DNA from: Paracrocinitomix mangrovi
Lineage (GTDB): Bacteria; Bacteroidota; Bacteroidia; Flavobacteriales_D; Crocinitomicaceae
Direction of reading: 5' to 3'
Assembly (NCBI RefSeq): GCF_019740355.2
Contig: NZ_CP091819.1
Coordinates: forward strand, 2,666,001 to 2,730,000
DNA: 64,000 nt
The stretch's first letter is position 1; each line of letters begins with the position of its first letter. Below the pieces are notes generated by a model, which ran no database searches, was not told the origin of the DNA, and saw only the letters and a program-made list of their open reading frames with translations. The translations under genes and the position numbers were made by a program. Positions 26,800 to 34,199 of this stretch are shown piece by piece.

Positions 26800-29253
26800 A
26801 TGAAAAAACTTTCTGCTTTTATACTCCTTTTTATATCTGCACAATTAATGTGGGGTCAAGACCTGACTCAAAACATAAGAGGAACCGTTGTTGACAGCGA
26901 ATCAAAATTTCCCTTGGTAGGCACCAAAGTAAAGGTCACAGATGTAGAACCTGTCTTAGGTGGAATTTGTGATGAAAATGGAAATTTTGCTATTACTAAT
27001 GTACCCATAGGTAAGCATACACTTGAGATTTCTTCTATCGGATATATGACTAAATCTATCACTGTAATAGTTAATTCAGGTAAAGAAAGTATCGTCAATA
27101 TCTTATTGGAAGAGTCTTCTATTGTTGGTGAAGAAGTGGTTGTAGAAGGTAGAAAAAAAGGAGAGGTAATAAATGAAATGGCCACTGTTAGTGCTACGAG
27201 TTTTTCTGTAGAAGAAACTAATAGATATGCAGGAAGTAGAGGTGATCCGGCTAGAATGATGTCCAATTATGCGGGCGCTCAAGGAACAGATGACTCCCGT
27301 AATGACCTGGTTATTAGAGGAAATTCTCCTTTAGGGATTATTTATAGAATTGAAGGAGTAAGTATTCCAAATCCCAATCACTTTGCCATTGCTGGATCTA
27401 CAGGAGGTCCCGTTTCAATATTAAACAATAAATTTTTGGATAATTCTGATTTCTTTATGAGTGCTTTTCCTGCAGAATACGGTAATAGTACTGCGGGTAT
27501 TTTTGATTTACGATTAAGAAACGGTAACAACAAACTTCATGAGTTTTCTGGTCAATTTGGTTTTCTTGGAACGGAAGCTTTATTTGAAGGACCTTTTTCT
27601 AAAAAATCTAACGCAAGTTATCTCGTAATGGGAAGATATTCTACTTTAGGATTATTTGATAAAATTGGTCTTAAGTATGGTACAGATGCCGTTCCACTAT
27701 ATGGAGACGGGGCATTTAAGCTTAATTTCCCTCTCAAAAAAGGCAGTAATTTATCTGTTTGGGGAGTTGGTGGAACTAGTAATATTTCAATTTTAATTTC
27801 TGATCAAACAGAACCGGCTCAAGATGCTTTTGGTGAACAAGACAGGGATCAGTTATTTGGAACAGCCATGGCAATAGGCGGAGTAACTTATAAAAACCCA
27901 ATTAACAAGAACACCTTTTTAAAGACTACTATTTCTTATTCGTGGCAACAACAAACCACAAGACATCTATATATTTTAAGAACACTTGACTCTGCTACCA
28001 ACCAGTGGAATTATTTAGCCGATCCATTTGACATGATGGGCTACAAATATGTTACCAACACAGGATCTGCTTACTTAAGCATGAACCATAAATTAGGCAA
28101 AAAACATGTGCTTAAATACGGTTTTAATTTGGACATGTATCTGGTAAACAATGTAGACTCTATTAGATACGATATCTCGGACTCAACTTCAAACTTTTAT
28201 TACCGTTGGGATTACCAATCTCCTAATCCAGACTTTTTAGGTCAACTTTTTGTTATGTGGAAATATAAGATCAATAATAGATTGACTTTGAACACTGGAT
28301 TACACAGCCAATATTTTACAATGAGCAATTCTATATCTCCTATAGAGCCTAGATTAGGTTTGAAAATTGCTGTAAATGAAAACAACACAATTGCATTAGG
28401 TGCAGGAATGCATTCACAACATCAACCATTATACATTTATTCTTTTCATAAAAACATAGGAGGCAATAAGGTATATCACAATATGGACCTCGGTTTTACA
28501 CGAAGTATTCATACGGTAATTAGTTATTCAACACGTATAAAAAAATCAATGTCGTTTAAAACTGAAGCTTATTATCAATATTTATACGACGTGCCTGTTA
28601 CAGTTGCACCATCATCATTTTCTATCCTCAATCAAGGGAGTGGTTTTGCAAGATTCTTTCCTGACAGTTTGGCGAATACAGGAACTGGATATAACTATGG
28701 AATTGAGTTTACATTGCAAAAGTTTTTTGACAACGATTTCTTCTTCATGACCACATTGTCACTTTATGACTCTAAATATGTTGGATCAGACGGCATAACA
28801 AGAAATACGGATTTTAATGGTAACTATATTGCAAATGGATTGATGGGAAAAGAGTTTAAGTTTGGTGAAAACGACAAACACTTAATCGCATTAGGAATGA
28901 AAGTCACTTATGCCGGAGGAAAAAGGTATGGATATGTTAATCAGGTGATGACAGATTCATTAAAAGAAATCGTCTGGTTAGATTCTGCTTATAATGAAAG
29001 AAGATTTGATCCTTACTTTAGACTTGATTTAAAGGTGAACTATACATTGAACACTAAGAAGGTTACACATGAATTTGGGCTTGATTTGGTAAATGTTACT
29101 TTTCACAAAAACATTCTTGGATTAACTTATACACCTAATGATGATCCTGCTCAACCTCCTTATACTGAGCGCTACCAACTTGGATTTTTACCAATCTTTT
29201 ACTACAAAATAGATTTCAAGGTGGCGGGGAAACCCAAATCTTTGAATGATTAG
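26800..29253 (+). CDS. TonB-dependent receptor with carboxypeptidase-like N-terminal domain
   Basis: 817 residues. Signal peptide (MKKLSAFILLFISAQLMWGQ), then a CarboxypepD_reg-like beta-sandwich (~25-115: IRGTVVDSESKFPLVGTKV, ITNVPIGKHTLEISSIGYM), then a plug domain (RMMSNYAGAQGTDDSRNDLV, IRGNSPLGIIYRIEGVSIPNP) and a 22-strand-type barrel ending FYYKIDFKVAGKPKSLND. Such receptors import siderophores, vitamins or glycan fragments, or export-linked ligands. No SusD homologue follows, so it is not a standard SusCD pair. The substrate cannot be inferred. It follows the adhesin/PorP pair on the same strand and may share its transcript. Confidence 0.93.
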   Translation: MKKLSAFILLFISAQLMWGQDLTQNIRGTVVDSESKFPLVGTKVKVTDVEPVLGGICDENGNFAITNVPIGKHTLEISSIGYMTKSITVIVNSGKESIVNILLEESSIVGEEVVVEGRKKGEVINEMATVSATSFSVEETNRYAGSRGDPARMMSNYAGAQGTDDSRNDLVIRGNSPLGIIYRIEGVSIPNPNHFAIAGSTGGPVSILNNKFLDNSDFFMSAFPAEYGNSTAGIFDLRLRNGNNKLHEFSGQFGFLGTEALFEGPFSKKSNASYLVMGRYSTLGLFDKIGLKYGTDAVPLYGDGAFKLNFPLKKGSNLSVWGVGGTSNISILISDQTEPAQDAFGEQDRDQLFGTAMAIGGVTYKNPINKNTFLKTTISYSWQQQTTRHLYILRTLDSATNQWNYLADPFDMMGYKYVTNTGSAYLSMNHKLGKKHVLKYGFNLDMYLVNNVDSIRYDISDSTSNFYYRWDYQSPNPDFLGQLFVMWKYKINNRLTLNTGLHSQYFTMSNSISPIEPRLGLKIAVNENNTIALGAGMHSQHQPLYIYSFHKNIGGNKVYHNMDLGFTRSIHTVISYSTRIKKSMSFKTEAYYQYLYDVPVTVAPSSFSILNQGSGFARFFPDSLANTGTGYNYGIEFTLQKFFDNDFFFMTTLSLYDSKYVGSDGITRNTDFNGNYIANGLMGKEFKFGENDKHLIALGMKVTYAGGKRYGYVNQVMTDSLKEIVWLDSAYNERRFDPYFRLDLKVNYTLNTKKVTHEFGLDLVNVTFHKNILGLTYTPNDDPAQPPYTERYQLGFLPIFYYKIDFKVAGKPKSLND

Positions 29254-29311
29254 CGAAACCTATTCGTTTTTTATACGTTTAAGCAACTGTTGGAATCAAT
29301 AAAAAAGAGTG

Positions 29312-29659
29312 ATGAGTACATGCTTAACGTGTCGTAAAGAGTTTGATGGAAGGTCAAATAGAAAGTTTTGTTCTATTTCTTGTAAGAACAAATTTCACAA
29401 TACAAGAAACAGAGAGAAAGAGGCGACGGTAAATGACATCAATAAAATCCTTCACAAAAACTGGGTAACATTACACAAGTTGTACGGAATTTATAGAAGC
29501 GCCCCTATTTCATTAGATGTTGCAGAGGCATACGGATATAATCCAAAATACTTTACTCACATCCACAACAGTCCATTTGGTGAAAAATATACAATGGTTT
29601 ACGATTTGGGAATTAAAAACCACATTGACAATCAGATACAAATAATCAGTATTGATTAA
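29312..29659 (+). CDS. Small zinc-ribbon protein of unknown function
   Basis: 115 residues from the ATG at 29312; the GTG just before is also in frame. The N-terminal 25 residues hold STCLTCRKEFDGRSNRKFCS followed by ISCKNKFHNTRN, i.e. Cys-x2-Cys and Cys-x3-Cys pairs forming a treble-clef/zinc-ribbon-like finger with an adjoining basic helix. The remaining ~80 residues (ILHKNWVTLHKLYGIYRSAP, EAYGYNPKYFTHIHNSPFGE) look like a compact alpha/beta domain with no family I recognise. A nucleic-acid-related role is possible by the finger type but unproven. It lies between a TonB receptor and an S9 peptidase without clear link to either. Confidence 0.75.
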   Translation: MSTCLTCRKEFDGRSNRKFCSISCKNKFHNTRNREKEATVNDINKILHKNWVTLHKLYGIYRSAPISLDVAEAYGYNPKYFTHIHNSPFGEKYTMVYDLGIKNHIDNQIQIISID

Positions 29660-29698
29660 TCAATCAAGAGCTTAGTTATAATCTTCTTAAGTCTTCAT

Positions 29699-29706
29699 TA
29701 TATTTG
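29699..29706 (+). promoter_or_regulatory. TAnnTTTG match immediately before the S9 peptidase
   Basis: TATATTTG fits the Bacteroidota -7 consensus but ends only three bases before the ATG at 29710, so it would give a leaderless or inside-gene start. It may be a chance match. Confidence 0.2.
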
Positions 29707-29709
29707 TAC

Positions 29710-32526
29710 ATGTCTAGATTCAATTTAAACCCTGGTTTTTTCAGCTTGCTATGCGGACTATTTATTGGCTTCAATGCCATTTCGCAAAAAAAGACCATTT
29801 CGCCTGAAATGTATGATGAATGGCAATCAATATCAACATTCAAACAAACTCCCTCTGGAAAATGGATTACTTATGAAGTAAAGCCACTTGATGGAGATCA
29901 AACCACTTATATACTTTCTGCTGGTGGTGATGTAGCCAAAGAATGGCAAAGAGCAACCAACACTCATTTACATTATAAGGATCAATTTGCATGTTTTATA
30001 ATTCAACCTGCTCATGATTCGGTAAGAAAATTGAAATTAGAAAAAGCCAAAAAATCACAGTTTCCGGATGACAGTTTAGGAATTTATATGATGGCCAATG
30101 ATAGCCTTATTAAGTTGGCGAATATTAAATCATACAAAGCAGCAAAAGAAGGAGATTGGATTGCATATCTATCTACTAAAGATAACAGGCCCGTTCCTGC
30201 AAGCAAAAAGAAAAAAAAGAAGAAAAAGAAAAAGGGCAACGAACCACCTAAAACATCAGGAACTACATTAACTGTGTACAACCCTACAAATGGAACTACT
30301 TCAGTTATTCACAGAGTAACAGACTATTCTTTTTCTGAAAATGGAAATAAACTAGCTTATGTATCAAGTATTAAAGGTGAAAAAGATTCATTAACTGTTC
30401 ATGTTATTGATTTGGTAAAAGATGAAACAACAACACTTATTGAAAATAGCCTTGGTATTGAGAAATTAACCTTTGACGAAGACGGAAAACAGCTAGTTTT
30501 TCTAAGTTCTTTAGACACTGGAAAAGTTAAAAATTATGCGTTGGCATATTGGCAAGAAGGTCAACACAACGCTCACATCATTGTAGACTCATTGTCTAAA
30601 GACATGCCGGAAGAATATACGGTAAGTCAAAATGGACAAATCTATTTCTCTGAGAACGGAGAAAAGATCTTTTTTGGAATTAGCGAAATTCAAAGAGAGG
30701 AACCAAAAGACACTTTATTAGAGACAGAAAAAGCTCATGTGGACATTTGGGCAGGAGATGACTCCAGAATTCAACCTGAGCAATTAAAACGTCTTAAAAG
30801 AGATCAAAACAGCTCCTTCTTATCAGTGTATCACATTAAAAGAAAAAAATTCGTTCAACTTGAAAGTGAATCATTAGAACATGTAAGTCCATTAGAAAAA
30901 GGAAACTCAGAATTTGCATTGGCTTCAGATGACCAGGTATATCAAAGAGAGCGCACATGGGAATATCCTTGGAGACGTGATTATTATATTGTTTATACGT
31001 CAAGCGGCAGAAAAGAGATTTTAAAGGAAGGCTTGTATTTTGGCGGTTCTATATCTCCCGGCGGACATTATTTTGTTTATTATAACCACAGTGATTCTAG
31101 CTGGTACAGTAAAGACATTTTAGCCAAAAAAGAGAAAAAAATAAGCGCCAACGGATTAAAATTCGCAGATGACCTTAATGGACAGCCTGCTGTTGCAGAT
31201 CCTTTTAGAACTTATGGCTGGACTAAATTTAATGATGACTATTACTATGCAGTAAGTGATGGGTTTGACATTTGGTATTTACATCCAAACAAAGCTGAGC
31301 AATCATTTTGCATGACTAATAAAATTGGAAGCGAACAACAGATCAAATTCTCTATTTGGCGTACAGAAAATGACAGCCTTTATTTTGCACCTGATAGAGT
31401 AATAATTCATGGGTTTGATGAAAATAACAAAGACGAATTGTTTTATAGTTTAAATAGAACTGAAAATGGGTTTGGGTTGAAAGAGTTGCTTAGAACAAAT
31501 CACAAAATTATTGGATTTAATAAAGCAAAAGAAAGTGAACAGGTATTGATAAGAAGAATGAATTTTTATACTTATCCTGATCTAGAAATCACAAACACAG
31601 ACTTTGACAATTTTGCCAAAATTTCTGAAGTAAATCCACAACAAAAAGAATATAATTGGGGGACTGTGGAGTTTGTAGAATGGTATGCTTATGATAGTAC
31701 CAAATTGAGAGGTTTATTATACAAACCAGAGGATTTTGATTCAACTAAATCCTACCCTATGATTACATATTACTACGAAACATACACTGACAACATCAAC
31801 AATTACTATGCTCCTAAACCAACGGCATCAATTGTATATCCTACTGAATATGTAAGTAATGGTTATATCTTTTTTGTTCCGGATATTAAATACACTCCGG
31901 GTTATCCTGCAAAGTCAGCCTATAACTGCATAGTAAGCGGAACAGATTATTTAACTAGAAAATACAATTGGATTGACAGTACTAGAATGGGAATTCAAGG
32001 ACAAAGCTGGGGAGGATATCAAACAGCACAACTTATTACAATGACCGGAAAATATAAAGCTGCAATGGCAGGAGCACCGGTAAGTAATATGTTCTCAGCC
32101 TATGGTGGTGTAAGATGGGGAAGCGGCCTGTCTAGAATGTTCCAATATGAACACTCACAAAGTAGAATTGGTGCAACCATTTGGGAGAAACCAGAGTTAT
32201 ATATAGAGAACTCTCCTATATTTCATTTGCCCAATGTAACCACACCATTGTTGATTATGCATAATGACGGAGATGGCGCAGTTCCATGGTACCAGGGAAT
32301 TGAGCTTTATATGGGTCTCAGAAGGTTAGATAAAGATGTTTGGTTGTTGAACTACAACAATGATGAACACAACCTGATGAAACAACCAAATAGAAGAGAT
32401 TTAAGCGTTAGAATGAGGCAGTTTTTTGACTATTATTTACAAGATGCTCCAATGCCAAATTGGATGAAATATGGACTTCCTGCTCTTGATAAAGGAGAAA
32501 GAAACGGCTATGAGCTTGAAAAATAA
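29710..32526 (+). CDS. S9 family prolyl oligopeptidase-like serine peptidase, exported
   Basis: 938 residues from the ATG at 29710 (a TTG two codons earlier also opens the frame). Signal peptide MSRFNLNPGFFSLLCGLFIG then a seven-bladed propeller-like N-terminal domain and a C-terminal alpha/beta-hydrolase. The nucleophile is Ser766 in GIQGQSWGGYQTAQL; the acid is in HNDGDGAVPWYQG and the His in NNDEHNLMKQPNR. S9 peptidases cleave short peptides after Pro or release acylated/dipeptide N termini; here it probably works in the periplasm or on the surface. Ten consecutive lysines (Lys166-175) interrupt the propeller. It appears monocistronic. Confidence 0.9.
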   Translation: MSRFNLNPGFFSLLCGLFIGFNAISQKKTISPEMYDEWQSISTFKQTPSGKWITYEVKPLDGDQTTYILSAGGDVAKEWQRATNTHLHYKDQFACFIIQPAHDSVRKLKLEKAKKSQFPDDSLGIYMMANDSLIKLANIKSYKAAKEGDWIAYLSTKDNRPVPASKKKKKKKKKKGNEPPKTSGTTLTVYNPTNGTTSVIHRVTDYSFSENGNKLAYVSSIKGEKDSLTVHVIDLVKDETTTLIENSLGIEKLTFDEDGKQLVFLSSLDTGKVKNYALAYWQEGQHNAHIIVDSLSKDMPEEYTVSQNGQIYFSENGEKIFFGISEIQREEPKDTLLETEKAHVDIWAGDDSRIQPEQLKRLKRDQNSSFLSVYHIKRKKFVQLESESLEHVSPLEKGNSEFALASDDQVYQRERTWEYPWRRDYYIVYTSSGRKEILKEGLYFGGSISPGGHYFVYYNHSDSSWYSKDILAKKEKKISANGLKFADDLNGQPAVADPFRTYGWTKFNDDYYYAVSDGFDIWYLHPNKAEQSFCMTNKIGSEQQIKFSIWRTENDSLYFAPDRVIIHGFDENNKDELFYSLNRTENGFGLKELLRTNHKIIGFNKAKESEQVLIRRMNFYTYPDLEITNTDFDNFAKISEVNPQQKEYNWGTVEFVEWYAYDSTKLRGLLYKPEDFDSTKSYPMITYYYETYTDNINNYYAPKPTASIVYPTEYVSNGYIFFVPDIKYTPGYPAKSAYNCIVSGTDYLTRKYNWIDSTRMGIQGQSWGGYQTAQLITMTGKYKAAMAGAPVSNMFSAYGGVRWGSGLSRMFQYEHSQSRIGATIWEKPELYIENSPIFHLPNVTTPLLIMHNDGDGAVPWYQGIELYMGLRRLDKDVWLLNYNNDEHNLMKQPNRRDLSVRMRQFFDYYLQDAPMPNWMKYGLPALDKGERNGYELEK

Positions 32527-32540
32527 CGGGAAATAATAGG

Positions 32541-32548
32541 TAAATTTG
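32541..32548 (+). promoter_or_regulatory. Candidate -7 element of the 32575 gene
   Basis: TAAATTTG matches TAnnTTTG and lies 26 bases before the ATG at 32575 in the short gap after the S9 peptidase. Confidence 0.35.
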
Positions 32549-32574
32549 TTAATAATTCGTAAATTAAAGTTCGA

Positions 32575-32925
32575 ATGAGGCTAGTGAAAACTCTAATACT
32601 ACTTACATTTTTAGCATCATCTCATGCCTTTTCACAAGGTGGGGGTGAGCAAAATGTCGTTGAAATTCCTAATATTTTCACGCCAAATGGAGATGGTATC
32701 AATGATATCTTTAAGATCAACGCTGTGGGTTTCGAAGAATTAACTTGCAATATTTACAATCGTCAAGGTGAATTAGTTTACAGATTTGAAGGATTAAATG
32801 GGAGCTGGGATGGACATACACATGCTGGTGTAAAAGTTAGCCCTGGAACGTACTTTGTAATCGTTGAAATCAGAGTAGGTGAAGAAGTAAGAACAGATCA
32901 AGAAACACTTCAAGTACAGTATTAA
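32575..32925 (+). CDS. Stand-alone T9SS type B sorting-domain protein
   Basis: 116 residues: a signal peptide (MRLVKTLILLTFLASSHAFS) joined almost directly to a complete gliding-motility-associated C-terminal domain (EIPNIFTPNGDGINDIFKIN, IYNRQGELVYRFEG, WDGHTHAGVKVSPGTYFVIV). There is no cargo domain. In other proteins this domain is the sorting signal at the end of a large passenger. The frame starts and ends cleanly with its own candidate promoter, so it looks like a real gene rather than a fragment. Its stop overlaps the stop of the convergent gene at 32922. Possible roles include a minimal surface anchor or a decoy/chaperone for the export machine; both are speculation. Confidence 0.85.
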   Translation: MRLVKTLILLTFLASSHAFSQGGGEQNVVEIPNIFTPNGDGINDIFKINAVGFEELTCNIYNRQGELVYRFEGLNGSWDGHTHAGVKVSPGTYFVIVEIRVGEEVRTDQETLQVQY

Positions 32926-33128
32926 ATTTCTACCTCAACCTCTATTTCTTTACTGTTATATTCTTGCTTTAAACGCTCTTCGTTTCTTTTCTCTATTATA
33001 TCAACAAAGTAATAAACCAAACCAATTATAACAACGGCAATTATGAGTTTCCTAATTAATCCCCATGGAAATTTACGTTGATGATTCCTGTATTTAGATA
33101 GGTCTACCTTTGGTTTTTTAGATGTCAT
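32922..33128 (-). CDS. Small single-pass membrane protein
   Basis: 68 residues. A basic N terminus (MTSKKPKVDLSKYRNHQRKF), one membrane helix at about residues 28-46 (LIIAVVIIGLVYYFVDII) and an acidic C-terminal tail (KQEYNSKEIEVEVEI). The topology rule of positive residues inside would put the N terminus in the cytoplasm. It starts with ATG, lies 42 bases after the PorP copy 3 gene, and may be on the same transcript. Its TAA shares bases with the TAA of the opposite gene. No family recognised. Confidence 0.6.
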   Translation of the reverse strand: MTSKKPKVDLSKYRNHQRKFPWGLIRKLIIAVVIIGLVYYFVDIIEKRNEERLKQEYNSKEIEVEVEI

Positions 33129-33170
33129 TGATCAAAGAAAGAAGGTAAAAATAAGAACAATTACCTCAGC

Positions 33171-34196
33171 TTAATGACGTCTTCTTTTGAATAAGGCAAA
33201 ATCCATATTGGTAAAGGACAATGAAAATTCAAGACCACCTGCTCTGGCAACCTGGCCCAGTTTTGACAATGTTACGTCATAAGAAATACCAAAATTAAAT
33301 CCTTTCCATTGTAAGCCAACCATAGGTGCAACTGCATCATTGATCCTTACCAACAAACCGGCAGTTAAATAAGCATCCCTTGTCAAACCAGTAGTTTTAC
33401 CTCCAGTAGTTAATCTATATCTGGCAAAAGCACCGATCATTGTTTCACTGTGAGGGCCCTGCAAAAACTGGTTAAAAGTTGCTTCTAATCCAAATGGTGA
33501 TCCAGAAATTTCTTTAAGGAAATAAGCATTAATACCAAATTTAGAATACAAAGGTTCTTTAACACCAAAAGTGTAAGTGATGTTAGGTTTATTAATATGA
33601 AAATAAGAGAATCCAATTCTAAAATCGGTAGCATCATCTCTTGCAAAACCAACTTTTGAATTTCCATATCTATAGCTTACACCAAAACCAATATCAGGAT
33701 AAACAAAAGATACTAAACCATTATTTTCATTAGAGGGCAATGAAGGATCTAATTCAGAACCATTCCATTGATTTCCAAAAACAAGTGCGCTTAAGTTACC
33801 AGTTCTTTGCCCCATTCCTAATTGCATACCTGCTGATAATGTGTGCTGTTCAGCCACAGGAACAATAGCAGAGAAATTAAGCAACATTTGCTTGGTTCCG
33901 AACTTACTTTCTCCTCCTACATCATTGTAAAGCACTAATCCTGCTCCCATATGAGCTCTATTACCCAACTTTGGTTTGAAAAAATTAGCATCAATAGCTA
34001 TCGCGGTAGTATGAAATTTTGTTCCCGCACTCACCCATTGACTTTTATGAGACACGCCTATCCTTTCCCATCCCTGAAAAAATCCGGTATAAGAAGGATT
34101 CATCAACATTGGATTGTTTTGCTGTTGCGTAAAATGAATATCCTGTGCAAAAGAAACAGCAGGTAACAATAAGAGAGATAACAATAACTTTTTCAC
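33171..34196 (-). CDS. PorP/SprF family T9SS outer-membrane protein (copy 3)
   Basis: 341 residues, starting with GTG at 34194-34196, three bases after the stop of the upstream type B protein. Signal peptide KKLLLSLLLLPAVSFAQ then the family signature DIHFTQQQNNPMLMNPSYTG. Later strands (GAGLVLYNDVGGESKFGTKQ, GFGVSYRYGNSKVGF) are of the PorP/SprF type; it is closer in layout to classical PorP than copies 1 and 2. It is coupled to the CotH-kinase/lamin-tail protein, the third substrate-partner pair in the window. The non-ATG start may tune expression below that of the substrate. Confidence 0.93.
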   Translation of the reverse strand: MKKLLLSLLLLPAVSFAQDIHFTQQQNNPMLMNPSYTGFFQGWERIGVSHKSQWVSAGTKFHTTAIAIDANFFKPKLGNRAHMGAGLVLYNDVGGESKFGTKQMLLNFSAIVPVAEQHTLSAGMQLGMGQRTGNLSALVFGNQWNGSELDPSLPSNENNGLVSFVYPDIGFGVSYRYGNSKVGFARDDATDFRIGFSYFHINKPNITYTFGVKEPLYSKFGINAYFLKEISGSPFGLEATFNQFLQGPHSETMIGAFARYRLTTGGKTTGLTRDAYLTAGLLVRINDAVAPMVGLQWKGFNFGISYDVTLSKLGQVARAGGLEFSLSFTNMDFALFKRRRH

Positions 34197-34199
34197 AGC

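Noticed and set aside
26800-29253. SusC-type nutrient receptor with SusD partner
   Set aside because: No SusD lipoprotein follows, and the length (817 residues) is shorter than typical SusC proteins.
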